Shown one piece after another: positions 1 to 7,589 of a DNA stretch of 9,941 nucleotides; positions within the stretch are counted from its first letter, which is position 1, and each line of letters starts with the position of its first letter. The notes beneath the pieces were generated by a model that saw only the letters and a program-made list of their open reading frames with translations, ran no database searches and was not told the origin of the DNA. Position numbers and translations under genes: made by a program. The DNA lies in the NCBI GenBank assembly GCA_043746555.1, contig JAYTQU010000025.1, positions 1-9,941 on the forward strand. Direction: 5' to 3'. Origin of the DNA: CAZQYC01 sp043746555 (GTDB lineage: Bacteria; Pseudomonadota; Gammaproteobacteria; Steroidobacterales; Steroidobacteraceae).

Positions 1-523
1 GTTTTGCCTGATACGGCGTCACGTTGCGGGGGCCGGCGAGCAAATTGGTGCCGGACTCGCCGTCCTCGTCATCGGTCGGCGCGACGAGAGGTTTGCGGCG
101 TTCCGCGACCGCAACGTGTTTTGCGTTTGCTGCGGAAAGGCTTGCGGGTTTCGGTGGGGTCATCTTTGCGAAAGGGGTTGACACAGCGGCCGCGCCGGAC
201 GAACTTTTGCCGCTCAACCTAACGGGCGAGTGCGCGGTCATATTAGCGGCTTGAGCAGAGGGGACTTTAGGCGCCACTGTCGCGACGGCTTTTTTCGACG
301 TCGTCTTAGCAGCGGGCGCAGCGGGCTTGGCGGTGGATTTAGAGACCGATGTAACTGCCTTCTTTTTCACCGCCGCACTTTTAGCGGACGCGGGCGCTTT
401 CGCCGCTTTGGCGGCGGGTTTGGCATGGGCTTTTGTCGGCACACGCTTTTTCGCGGGCGTCGACTTAAGCGAAACAGTCTTCTTGGCCTTGCTCGCCTTT
501 GCAGACGGTTTCTTAGTGGGCAT
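1..523 (-). CDS. dksA: DksA-like RNA polymerase-binding protein with long histone H1-like N-terminal extension (3' end outside window)
   Basis: The open frame starts at an ATG at 521-523 with a good ribosome site (GGAGG, complement of 529-533, five bases before the ATG) and stays open for 174 codons to the window edge, so the C-terminus is missing. Residues 1-140 contain no Asp or Glu; 23 of the first 94 are Lys, mixed with Ala, Pro, Ser and Thr in AKKA/KPAAK-type runs, like bacterial H1-like or AlgP-like tails. The first acidic residue is E141 and a DDEDGE patch follows at 151-156. The last visible residues read NVTPYQAK, which resembles the GVEPYQEK stretch just before the GEEYMN core of E. 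coli DksA. DksA binds in the RNA polymerase secondary channel and mediates the ppGpp response. The coiled coil and zinc finger would lie beyond position 1 and are not seen. Alternatives are a stand-alone H1-like nucleoid protein or a PhaF-like protein. The low-complexity tail is certain; the DksA identity is inferred from a short match. Confidence 0.65.
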   Translation of the reverse strand, partial: MPTKKPSAKASKAKKTVSLKSTPAKKRVPTKAHAKPAAKAAKAPASAKSAAVKKKAVTSVSKSTAKPAAPAAKTTSKKAVATVAPKVPSAQAANMTAHSPVRLSGKSSSGAAAVSTPFAKMTPPKPASLSAANAKHVAVAERRKPLVAPTDDEDGESGTNLLAGPRNVTPYQAK

Positions 524-564
524 CGCAGCCTCCGGTCTTATTGAGCCAACTCGCGTCGGCCAGT

Positions 565-578
565 TTGGTAGTCACCAA
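565..578. repeat. Small inverted repeat in the dksA-like leader
   Basis: The arms TTGGT (565-569) and ACCAA (574-578) are perfectly complementary with a four-base spacer. It lies just inside the predicted 5' leader of the minus-strand transcript, roughly 10-20 bases after the inferred start. It is too short for a terminator and has no U-run on the minus strand; it may be a leader hairpin, an operator half, or chance. Confidence 0.3.
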
Positions 579-592
579 TAAAAAGAGGCGCG

Positions 593-621
593 ATTATACA
601 GACCGGATGCGGCACGTACAG
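593..621 (-). promoter_or_regulatory. Promoter of the dksA-like gene with GC-rich discriminator
   Basis: On the minus strand the hexamer TATAAT (complement of 593-598) matches the sigma-70 -10 consensus exactly. The expected -35 position around 615-621 reads TGTACG or CTGTAC, which is poor. Directly downstream of the -10 comes CGCGCC (complement of 587-592), a GC-only discriminator, then a pyrimidine-rich start (TCTTTTTATT). Transcription would begin near 586, giving a leader of about 60 bases. GC-rich discriminators are typical of promoters repressed by ppGpp and DksA, which would fit autoregulation if the gene is dksA. The regulation is inferred. Confidence 0.6.
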
Positions 622-660
622 CCCGAAGAATTATCTCTGCCACAGCGTTGCAATCTCCGG

Positions 661-689
661 TCAACAGAACGATACGATTCCCTTACACT
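661..689 (+). promoter_or_regulatory. Candidate smc promoter
   Basis: TCAACA at 661-666 (four of six to TTGACA) is followed after 17 bases by TACACT at 684-689 (four of six to TATAAT). This is the best-spaced pair I find upstream of smc. It would give a leader of roughly 100 bases. Both boxes are weak, so the call is tentative. Confidence 0.3.
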
Positions 690-799
690 ACCCGTCACGC
701 TGAACACCACACTGGCCAGACGCCGCACGTGCGTTTGTGCACGGGCAGCGGCGCGGCGGCTCATGCCGTCGACTTGGCACTCAGTGACTTAGGATTCTC

Positions 800-3700
800 A
801 TGCGACTCAACAAGATCAAAATTGCGGGCTTCAAATCGTTTGTCGATCCGACCGCCGTTAACTTTCCCAGCAATCTAGTCGGCGTCGTGGGCCCGAACGG
901 TTGCGGCAAATCCAACATCATCGACGCAGTACGTTGGGTGATGGGGGAAATTTCGGCGAAGCACCTGCGCGGCGACTCGATGGCCGATGTGGTGTTCAAC
1001 GGTTCGGCGTCGCGCAAACCGGTAGGCACGGCGTCGGTCGAACTCGTGTTCGATAACGCCGACGGCACGTTGAGCGGGCAATACGCGGGCTTTGCCGAAG
1101 TGTCGTTAAAACGTGTGGTCGCGCGAGACGGTCAGTCGGCGTATTTTTTGAACGGCACTCGCTGCCGCCGCAAGGACATCACGCAGTTATTCTTGGGTAC
1201 CGGCTTGGGTTCGCGTAGTTACGCGATTATCGAGCAAGGCATGATTTCGCGCGTCATCGAGGCGCGCCCGGAGGAACTCCGCGGCTTCATCGAAGAAGCG
1301 GCCGGCATATCCAAGTACAAAGAGCGCCGTCGGGAAACCGAAAACCGCATTTCGCACACCAAAGAAAACTTAGAGCGACTGCAGGACTTGCGCGACGAAG
1401 TCGACAAGCAACTTCGCCATCTGCAACGTCAAGCCGCGACCGCCCGTCGCTATCAGACGCTGAAACAAGAGGAGCGCAAGCTCGCCGCCGAATTGCTCGC
1501 TTTGCGCTTGCGGCAAGTCGATCGCGACTCGCAGTCGAAAGAGGGCATTCTGCGCGAACGCGACACGGCCATGCAGAGCGCGCTGGCCGACCTGCGCGAA
1601 ATCGAATCCTCAATCGAGTCGACACGCGAGCACTTCACCGAAAAGTCCGAAGCGCGCAATCGTGCACAAGGCCGCTTTTACCAAATCGGCGCCGATATTT
1701 CGCGCACCGAGCAGGCGATTGCGCACGCGCGCGATTTACGCCAGCGTCAGACCGCCGACTTGAGCCAGGCCAAGCAAGGCGCGTTGGAGATCAAGCTGCA
1801 TTTGGATCGCGATCAAAGTCAGATCGACGAATTGCAAGCGGCGCTGGAACAGTTGCAACCTGATTTGGATCGCGTGCGCGAGCGCGAACAGGCATCGAAT
1901 GCCGCGCTCGAAAATGCCGAAGAAACGATGCAGCAATGGCAGGAGACGTGGGAGTCATTCAATCGCGAAGCGCGTTCGGCCAGTGAGAAGACGCAAGTCG
2001 AACGGGCGCGAATCGAACAATTGGAAAATCAGTTACGTCGCTTGGAGGCGCAGCGAGAACGCACGCAAACCGAGATCGAGACGCTAGCGTCCGACGACAT
2101 CGAAACGCGGCTGTCCGCACTCGATGAGCAAGCGCGCGCCGCACAGGAAGCGAGTGAAACGGTCGGCGCGCACTTGAGTGAATTGACGGCACAAATCCAG
2201 CAGCTCCGCGATCGTGAACGCGAGTTAACCGCCGCAGCGGATCAACGTCGTCGCGATCTGCAGGAACAACAAGGCCGACTATTATCGCTAAACGCGTTAC
2301 AGCAAGCCGCGCTCGGCGTGGCGCAAGGAAAAGTTGCCGAGTGGTTGACCGTCAACGCGTTGCAGGATCGCCCGCGTCTCGCGCAGCAACTAAACGTGCA
2401 GTCCGGTTGGGAACGCGCCGTCGAAACCGTGCTCGGTTCTTATCTCGAAGCGGTGTGCGTCGACACGCTGGATTCGGTCGCCGGATTGCTCGATAGCATG
2501 CAAGTCGGCACGGTGGCTTTTTTCGCAACTGCAAGCGGCGCTGCGCGTCCCGCACTCGCGGAGAATCGCCTATCGAACCGCGTTCAAGGGCCAACCGGAA
2601 TTACCTCGCTGCTCGGTAACGTCATCGCCGTCGATTCTCTAAGCGATGCGTTGCAATTGCGCGGACAATTGGCGTTGAGTGAGTCGGCAGGAACATCCAT
2701 CATCACTCGCGATGGAATATGGATCGGTCAGGATTGGTTGCGCGTGAGTCGCGATCAAGATGTTCATGCGGGCGTGTTCGGTCGCGAACAAGAGATGCGC
2801 AGCTTGCGAGCGGCCGTCGGTGAAGCCGAAGAAGCGCTGCAACGAGTTACTGCTTCGTTGGTGGAAACCCGACAAAAGGCCGCCGAGTTGGGCGAGCATC
2901 GTGACGATGCGCAGGCCGACGCTAATCGGCTGCATCGCGAACACAGCGATGCGCGCGCGCAACTCGACAGTTTACGAGTGCGCGCCGACCAGTTAGCCGA
3001 GCGTGGGCGCAGCTTGCGTGCCGACGCCGAAGAACTTTCCACCGAACTCGCGTCGACGCAGAACAATATCGCGTCGGCGCGCGGACGTCTGCAAGAAGGG
3101 TTGAACGAAAGCGCTGCGCACGAAGAAACACGCGTCGAACTGGAAGCGAGGCGTGAACAATTGCGGCAAAATTTAGGATTGGCGCGTACCCAGGCGCAAA
3201 GCGATCGCGCCGTGGCGCAGGAGACTGCTATCACTGTGGAATCGAAACGATCGGCACGCAGTTCTATTGCAGCCGGATTGGAGCGCATGCGCGCGCAGCT
3301 GACGCAACTGCGACAGCGTAGCGCCGATTTGCAGCATCAATTGACGGTTGGCGAGGTGCCGCTAGCCGAACACGAAAAAGATCTGGCCGTGCAACTCGAA
3401 TTGCGCGCAGCCGCCGAACAAAACCTCACCGAGGCGCGCCGTGCACTCGATGAAGCCGAAGCGCAAATGCGCGAACTCGACGAGCGACGCGCGGCGTCGG
3501 AAGAGCGTGTCGAGGAAGCACGCCAACATTTGGACGATGTGCGTTTGGCGACGCAAGAATTGCGCGTACGGCGCGAGTCGTTGCAAGAACAATTTGCGGC
3601 GACACATTTCGAACTGCAACCGGTGCTCGATAGTTTGTCCGCCGATAGCGAAGTCCCAACGTGGGAGCAAACGCTGCGTGAAGTCACCGAAAAGATCGAG

Positions 3701-4318
3701 CGTTTAGGCCAAGTTAATCTGGCGGCGATCGACGAATTCAAAGAGCAATCCGAACGCAAAGAATATCTAGACCGGCAATTCAAAGATCTGACGGATGCGC
3801 TTGAAACGTTGGAGACGGCTATTGCAAAGATCGACAAGGAAACGCGTGCGCGCTTCCAAGACACCTTCGATCGCGTCAATGCCGGATTGAAAGATCGGTT
3901 TCCGCGCTTGTTTGGCGGCGGACATGCTTACTTAGAGTTGGCGGGCGATGACATCTTGAATGCGGGCGTAGCGATCATGGCGCGTCCGCCCGGTAAACGG
4001 AACAGCACGATCAATCAACTATCCGGCGGCGAGAAGGCGCTGACGGCTGTCGCGCTGGTATTCTCGATTTTCGAACTGAATCCCGCGCCGTTTTGTTTGT
4101 TGGACGAAGTGGATGCGCCCCTCGACGACAACAACGTAGGACGATTTTGCGAAACCGTTCGCGAGATGTCGCAACGTGTGCAGTTCTTGTTTATCACACA
4201 CAACAAATCGACCATGGAATTGGCGGACCAGTTGATCGGCGTCACGATGAACGAACCGGGCGTATCCCGTTTGGTCTCCGTTGATGTCGAAGAGGCCGTG
4301 CGGATGGCGGCAATGTGA
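800..4318 (+). CDS. smc: Chromosome segregation protein SMC
   Basis: This 1172-residue protein has the length and layout of bacterial SMC, the ATPase of the SMC-ScpAB condensin that organises newly replicated chromosomes. The canonical N-terminus (MRLNKIKIAGFKSF) and ribosome site AGGA, five bases upstream, fix the start. Walker A GPNGCGKS is at residues 31-38. The first coiled coil runs from about 170 to 505. The hinge is at about 505-670 (beginning near GKVAEWLTV), followed by a returning coiled coil to about 1010. The C-terminal head holds the ABC signature LSGGEK at 1074-1079, Walker B LLDEVDAPLDD at about 1100-1110 and the H-loop FITHN near 1133. No key residue is missing and the frame is intact. 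It is divergent from the dksA-like gene and lies 134 bp before zipA. Its kleisin partners ScpA and ScpB are not in the window. Confidence 0.98.
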   Translation: MRLNKIKIAGFKSFVDPTAVNFPSNLVGVVGPNGCGKSNIIDAVRWVMGEISAKHLRGDSMADVVFNGSASRKPVGTASVELVFDNADGTLSGQYAGFAEVSLKRVVARDGQSAYFLNGTRCRRKDITQLFLGTGLGSRSYAIIEQGMISRVIEARPEELRGFIEEAAGISKYKERRRETENRISHTKENLERLQDLRDEVDKQLRHLQRQAATARRYQTLKQEERKLAAELLALRLRQVDRDSQSKEGILRERDTAMQSALADLREIESSIESTREHFTEKSEARNRAQGRFYQIGADISRTEQAIAHARDLRQRQTADLSQAKQGALEIKLHLDRDQSQIDELQAALEQLQPDLDRVREREQASNAALENAEETMQQWQETWESFNREARSASEKTQVERARIEQLENQLRRLEAQRERTQTEIETLASDDIETRLSALDEQARAAQEASETVGAHLSELTAQIQQLRDRERELTAAADQRRRDLQEQQGRLLSLNALQQAALGVAQGKVAEWLTVNALQDRPRLAQQLNVQSGWERAVETVLGSYLEAVCVDTLDSVAGLLDSMQVGTVAFFATASGAARPALAENRLSNRVQGPTGITSLLGNVIAVDSLSDALQLRGQLALSESAGTSIITRDGIWIGQDWLRVSRDQDVHAGVFGREQEMRSLRAAVGEAEEALQRVTASLVETRQKAAELGEHRDDAQADANRLHREHSDARAQLDSLRVRADQLAERGRSLRADAEELSTELASTQNNIASARGRLQEGLNESAAHEETRVELEARREQLRQNLGLARTQAQSDRAVAQETAITVESKRSARSSIAAGLERMRAQLTQLRQRSADLQHQLTVGEVPLAEHEKDLAVQLELRAAAEQNLTEARRALDEAEAQMRELDERRAASEERVEEARQHLDDVRLATQELRVRRESLQEQFAATHFELQPVLDSLSADSEVPTWEQTLREVTEKIERLGQVNLAAIDEFKEQSERKEYLDRQFKDLTDALETLETAIAKIDKETRARFQDTFDRVNAGLKDRFPRLFGGGHAYLELAGDDILNAGVAIMARPPGKRNSTINQLSGGEKALTAVALVFSIFELNPAPFCLLDEVDAPLDDNNVGRFCETVREMSQRVQFLFITHNKSTMELADQLIGVTMNEPGVSRLVSVDVEEAVRMAAM

Positions 4319-4358
4319 TCGCGGCATTTGGGTATGTCGTTGCTCGGAACGCCGAGAT

Positions 4359-4400
4359 CGGCGCTGCGGGACTCGACGAATGCTCGCGGTTGCAGCGCCG
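4359..4400. repeat. Inverted repeat between smc and zipA
   Basis: CGGCGCTGC (4359-4367) and GCAGCGCCG (4392-4400) form a perfect 9-bp inverted repeat around a 24-base loop. A second small hairpin, CTCGG (4343-4347) with CCGAG (4352-4356), precedes it. No T-run follows on either strand, so an ordinary intrinsic terminator is unlikely. It could be a leader structure, a processing site that separates smc from zipA message levels, or a protein-binding site. Confidence 0.5.
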
Positions 4401-4423
4401 TGTTGCGTACCCACGGTCTCATG

Positions 4424-4446
4424 TTGTAAGTAACAATTTGTAAGTA
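4424..4446 (+). repeat. Direct repeat just upstream of zipA
   Basis: The 9-mer TTGTAAGTA occurs at 4424-4432 and again at 4438-4446, 14 bases apart. The second copy ends six bases before the zipA ATG, where the ribosome site should be; no good GGAGG-like sequence is present there. The first copy also forms TTGT-AAGTA-ACAA. The pair could affect translation initiation, bind a regulator, or be chance. Confidence 0.4.
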
Positions 4447-4452
4447 GAATCG

Positions 4453-5472
4453 ATGAACGAACTGCGTTGGATATTGTTGGGCGCTGCGGTGGTCGTTCTC
4501 GCATGGATTTATTTTCAAGGACGGCGAAAGAAGTTTGCGACCAACGATTTCGAGCGACCGTCGCGGCATACACCGCGTCAGGCTCATGGTCTCTCGCAAG
4601 ACGACCGCAATGAGCCCAAAGTTCGCGCGCGCGAGATTGAGCCGCCGCAACTGACCGAGTCGGTTATCGTGCGCGATGAGCGCGGCGATCGGCATACCGG
4701 CGATCGACATACGGACGGGTCGCGAACCGTCATGCCGCGCATAGAGGCAAATTTTATCGACAACTTGCCCGAAGTGCGTATCGATACAGCAACCTCCGGT
4801 TCGTTTTCTATGCCGGGTACGTTTTCTATGAATGACGCGTTGAGTACCGCTGCGCTCGATCAATTAACGATTACTCAACCTCTGGATTCATCGGCGACTC
4901 AGCCATTTGCGCCCTCGGACATGCAATCGTTTGAGCGTGCAAAATCTGCGTCATTAGAGGGTATCGAGGCTGCCGCAAGTGCAGTTCCTGCCGAACCTAT
5001 ATCGACCCGCCGACCCACGTCCGCGGCGGCGACGGTGCCACGAACTTCACGCAAGATCGTCGCGCTTAGAGTGCCGGCGCAGTCGCAGCGAATCGGCGGC
5101 GCTCGCCTGAAAGATGTGCTGTTGAGTCAGGGACTCCGTCATGGACGCTACGATATTTTTCACCGTAGCGATGAAGCGGGGAATATCTTGTTCAGCGTGG
5201 CCAGCATGATCGAGCCGGGGATGTTCGAGCTCGCTTCAATGGCGACGACGGAGTATCCCGGTGTTTCACTTTTTCTACAATTACCAAGTTCGGTGGACGG
5301 CGTGCAGGCGTTCGATGCGATGTTCGCGTGCGCACAAGTGTTGCAGCACGAATTCCTCGCAAGTCTGCAAGGCGAGCGAGGCAAGCCCTTGACGGCGGAA
5401 ACAGTGGCGCGTATTCGCGAAGACATCGTCAACTTCCAACATCTTGTCCCGTATTTATCGGGCAATACTTAG
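4453..5472 (+). CDS. zipA: Cell division protein ZipA
   Basis: This 339-residue protein shows the three-part ZipA plan. Residues 1-22 form a short periplasmic end plus one membrane helix (about 5-22, RWILLGAAVVVLAWIYFQ), stopped by GRRKK at 23-27. A variable charged and then Ser/Thr/Pro/Ala-rich linker spans about 28-195. The FtsZ-binding domain spans about 200-332, beginning KIVALRVPAQ and containing GARLKDVLLSQGLRHG and PGMFELASM. ZipA anchors FtsZ protofilaments to the inner membrane at the division site and is essentially limited to Gammaproteobacteria. Length is close to the E. coli protein (about 330 residues). The start is set by the membrane helix, although no strong ribosome site precedes it. 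Its position between smc and ligA matches the order known in Pseudomonas and Xanthomonas relatives. Confidence 0.95.
   Translation: MNELRWILLGAAVVVLAWIYFQGRRKKFATNDFERPSRHTPRQAHGLSQDDRNEPKVRAREIEPPQLTESVIVRDERGDRHTGDRHTDGSRTVMPRIEANFIDNLPEVRIDTATSGSFSMPGTFSMNDALSTAALDQLTITQPLDSSATQPFAPSDMQSFERAKSASLEGIEAAASAVPAEPISTRRPTSAAATVPRTSRKIVALRVPAQSQRIGGARLKDVLLSQGLRHGRYDIFHRSDEAGNILFSVASMIEPGMFELASMATTEYPGVSLFLQLPSSVDGVQAFDAMFACAQVLQHEFLASLQGERGKPLTAETVARIREDIVNFQHLVPYLSGNT
4684..4713 (+). repeat. 15-bp in-frame tandem repeat in the zipA linker
   Basis: Two adjacent 15-base units, 13 of 15 identical, encode GDRHT twice at residues 78-87. A further imperfect repeat nearby encodes SFSM and TFSM around residues 117-126. 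This fits a disordered linker that tolerates length change through slipped replication. Confidence 0.7.
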
Positions 5473-5477
5473 CCCGC

Positions 5478-7529
5478 ATGTCGGCTATTCCTGTCAAGGT
5501 AAGTAAGCGCGCCGGCGAACTGCGCAAGCAGCTTGAATATCACAACCATCGTTACTACGTCCTCGATCGGCCCGATGTACCGGACGCCGAATACGATCGT
5601 TTGTTTCGCGAACTGGAGGCAATAGAGACGCAATACCCCGTGTTGCGCACGGCCGATTCGCCCACGCAACGTATTAGTGGAACAGTGCTGGAAGGATTTG
5701 CACCGGTCAATCACGTTGTGCCGATGCTGTCGATTCGTACCGAGACCGACACCGAAGCCTCCGGCGCGGAAAGTTTCGATGCCCGCGTACGCCGCGAATT
5801 GGAACTGGAAGCGAGCGATCCGCCGATTGAATACGCCTGCGAATTAAAGTTCGACGGCTTGGCGATCAATCTGCGTTACGAACGCGGGATTTTGGTCCAG
5901 GCGGCGACGCGCGGCGATGGCGCCACGGGCGAGGACGTTACGCATAACATTCGTACGATCAAACAAATTCCGCTGCGTTTGAACGACAACGAGGCAGCCG
6001 CGCTGGAAGTGCGCGGCGAAGTGTATATCCGACGCGACGACTTCAACCAACTCAACGAACGACAGCGCGCACTAATCGCCAGTGGCGCGAAGAACGAAAA
6101 AACATTCGTGAATCCGCGCAACGCGGCTGCCGGTGCGGTGCGACAACTCGATTCATCGATTGCAGCGAAACGTTCGCTGAGTTTTTTCGCCTATGGCCTT
6201 GGCGAGACGCGCGGTTGGAACTTGCCGGACACCCACAGCGCAGTACTCGACGCATTCGCCACGATGGGATTGCCGGTGAGCATCGATCGCGATGTCGTGA
6301 AGGGCGCGGCGGGGTTGAGCGCGTTTCACGATAAAATCGGCGCCAAACGCGATTCGTTGCCATTCGACATCGACGGCGTGGTCTACAAAGTCAATTCGTT
6401 GGCGCTGCAAAAGCGATTGGGTTTCGTCACACGTGAACCACGCTGGGCGGTGGCGCACAAATATCCGGCTCACGAGGAAGCGACAATCGTACGCGATGTC
6501 GAATTTCAGGTCGGACGCACCGGCGCGCTGACGCCGGTGGCGCGCCTCGAACCGGTGTTTGTCGGCGGCGTCACGGTGAGTAACGCAACCTTGCACAACA
6601 TGGACGAGCTACGACGCAAGGACGTGCGCATCGGCGATACGGTTGTCGTGCGCCGCGCCGGTGACGTCATTCCCGAAGTCGTTCAAGTGATCGCGGAGCG
6701 TCGTCCGAAAAATGCGCACATTATACATCTGCCGAAACAATGTCCGGTTTGCGGTTCTGAAGTCGAGCAAAGCGAGGACGAAGCGGTCGCGCGCTGTAGC
6801 GGTGGATTATTTTGTGCCGCGCAACGCAAAGAGGCGCTGCGTCACTTCGCGTCGCGTCGCGCGATGGATATCGAAGGTCTTGGCAGCAAGCTCATCGATC
6901 AATTGGTGGACGTCGGCATGCTGAGGACGCCGGCGGATATTTATTCGCTCAAGTTGAATCAACTTGCCGGTTTGGAGCGCATGGGCGAGAAGTCGGCGGC
7001 AAACGTGTTCGATGCGATCGAGAAAAGCAAAACCACGACACTACGACGATTTTTGTATGCCATCGGTATTCGCGATGTCGGTGAAACCACGGCCGGCACG
7101 CTGGCCGAACATTTTGGTTCGTTGAATCGATTGATAGATGCCGGCGAGGCGGAGACTCAAGAGGTACCCGATGTCGGCCCGGTCATTGCGGCGCACATTC
7201 ATCATTTTTTTCGTCAATCTCACAACATCGAAGTTATCGATGCACTGCGAAGTGCGGGCGTACGCTGGTCCGAGCAGGAACCGAAGAAATCAACCGAAGG
7301 ACCGCTCATCGGCAAAACGTTTGTCATCACCGGTACGCTGCCATCGATGAATCGCGATGACGCTAAGGATCGCATCGCCGCTCTCGGTGGCAAAGTAAGC
7401 GATTCGGTCTCGAAGAAAACAACTTACGTGATTGCCGGCGCCGAGCCGGGATCGAAATTAAAAAAAGCGCAAGCACTCGGCGTGGCCGTCATCGACGAGG
7501 CGGGCTTGCTCGCGCTGCTGTCGCAATAA
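5478..7529 (+). CDS. ligA: NAD+-dependent DNA ligase LigA
   Basis: The 683-residue product is a full-length bacterial NAD+-dependent ligase, which seals nicks between Okazaki fragments and in repair. The Ia domain (HNHRYYVLDRPDVPDAEYDRL) binds the nicotinamide side. The adenylated lysine is K124 in ELKFDG, with EVRGE and the FDIDGVVYKV motif (K304) completing the nucleotidyltransferase domain. The OB fold begins near VGRTGALTPVARLEPV. The zinc finger uses C422, C425, C440 and C446, with the same spacing as E. coli. Helix-hairpin-helix repeats fill about 450-600 and a BRCT domain ends the protein (about 608-683, GKTFVITGTLP). I chose the ATG at 5478, five bases after the zipA stop. An in-frame ATG at 5328 would add 50 Arg-rich residues inside zipA with no family similarity. 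No clear ribosome site precedes 5478, so translation is probably coupled to zipA. Confidence 0.97.
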   Translation: MSAIPVKVSKRAGELRKQLEYHNHRYYVLDRPDVPDAEYDRLFRELEAIETQYPVLRTADSPTQRISGTVLEGFAPVNHVVPMLSIRTETDTEASGAESFDARVRRELELEASDPPIEYACELKFDGLAINLRYERGILVQAATRGDGATGEDVTHNIRTIKQIPLRLNDNEAAALEVRGEVYIRRDDFNQLNERQRALIASGAKNEKTFVNPRNAAAGAVRQLDSSIAAKRSLSFFAYGLGETRGWNLPDTHSAVLDAFATMGLPVSIDRDVVKGAAGLSAFHDKIGAKRDSLPFDIDGVVYKVNSLALQKRLGFVTREPRWAVAHKYPAHEEATIVRDVEFQVGRTGALTPVARLEPVFVGGVTVSNATLHNMDELRRKDVRIGDTVVVRRAGDVIPEVVQVIAERRPKNAHIIHLPKQCPVCGSEVEQSEDEAVARCSGGLFCAAQRKEALRHFASRRAMDIEGLGSKLIDQLVDVGMLRTPADIYSLKLNQLAGLERMGEKSAANVFDAIEKSKTTTLRRFLYAIGIRDVGETTAGTLAEHFGSLNRLIDAGEAETQEVPDVGPVIAAHIHHFFRQSHNIEVIDALRSAGVRWSEQEPKKSTEGPLIGKTFVITGTLPSMNRDDAKDRIAALGGKVSDSVSKKTTYVIAGAEPGSKLKKAQALGVAVIDEAGLLALLSQ

Positions 7530-7545
7530 TCCTCGGACAAAACGA

Positions 7546-7571
7546 AGAGGCCGACCACAAGCTCGGCCTCT
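7546..7571. terminator. Shared hairpin terminator between convergent ligA and ppiC
   Basis: AGAGGCCGA (7546-7554) and TCGGCCTCT (7563-7571) make a perfect 9-bp GC-rich stem with an eight-base loop. It begins 17 bases after the ligA stop and lies 19 bases beyond the end of the minus-strand isomerase gene. Reading on the minus strand, the stem is followed by TTCGTTTTG, a usable U-rich tail; on the plus strand no T-run follows. It should therefore stop the minus-strand operon best and may block ligA read-through less well. Confidence 0.75.
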
Positions 7572-7589
7572 GTAGCAAAAGCGATTCGA

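Larger units (their letters stand above)
524..799. other. Divergent intergenic region between dksA-like gene and smc
   Basis: This 276-bp stretch lies between the two divergent starts. It holds a strong minus-strand -10 box (593-598), a small hairpin in the minus-strand leader (565-578), a weak plus-strand promoter candidate (661-689), and the smc ribosome site AGGA at 791-794. Two short plus-strand frames cross it, but they encode unrelated Arg/Thr-rich peptides without a convincing ribosome site. I see no tRNA-like fold or mobile-element end. Confidence 0.6.

Noticed and set aside
230..581. Plus-strand frames with Gly/Arg/Phe-rich or hydrophobic Ala/Phe-rich products
   Set aside because: They are the complement of the Lys/Ala-rich H1-like tail, whose own frame has a good ribosome site and promoter.
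541..878. Two short plus-strand frames in the dksA-smc gap
   Set aside because: There is no ribosome site or recognisable product, and they overlap promoter elements and the smc start.
2764..3879. Ser/Arg/Cys-rich minus-strand frames opposite the smc coiled coil
   Set aside because: Their composition is the mirror image of Ala/Glu/Arg-rich coiled-coil codons, and they overlap an intact smc frame.
4015..4863. Long minus-strand open frame (282 codons) across the smc end and zipA start
   Set aside because: It is antisense to two well-recognised genes, its product has no recognisable domain, and it lacks a ribosome site. It is a shadow of GC-rich coding sequence.
5328..5477. Upstream in-frame extension of ligA
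   Set aside because: The 50 extra residues are Arg-rich, overlap zipA and have no counterpart in LigA; family similarity starts after 5478.
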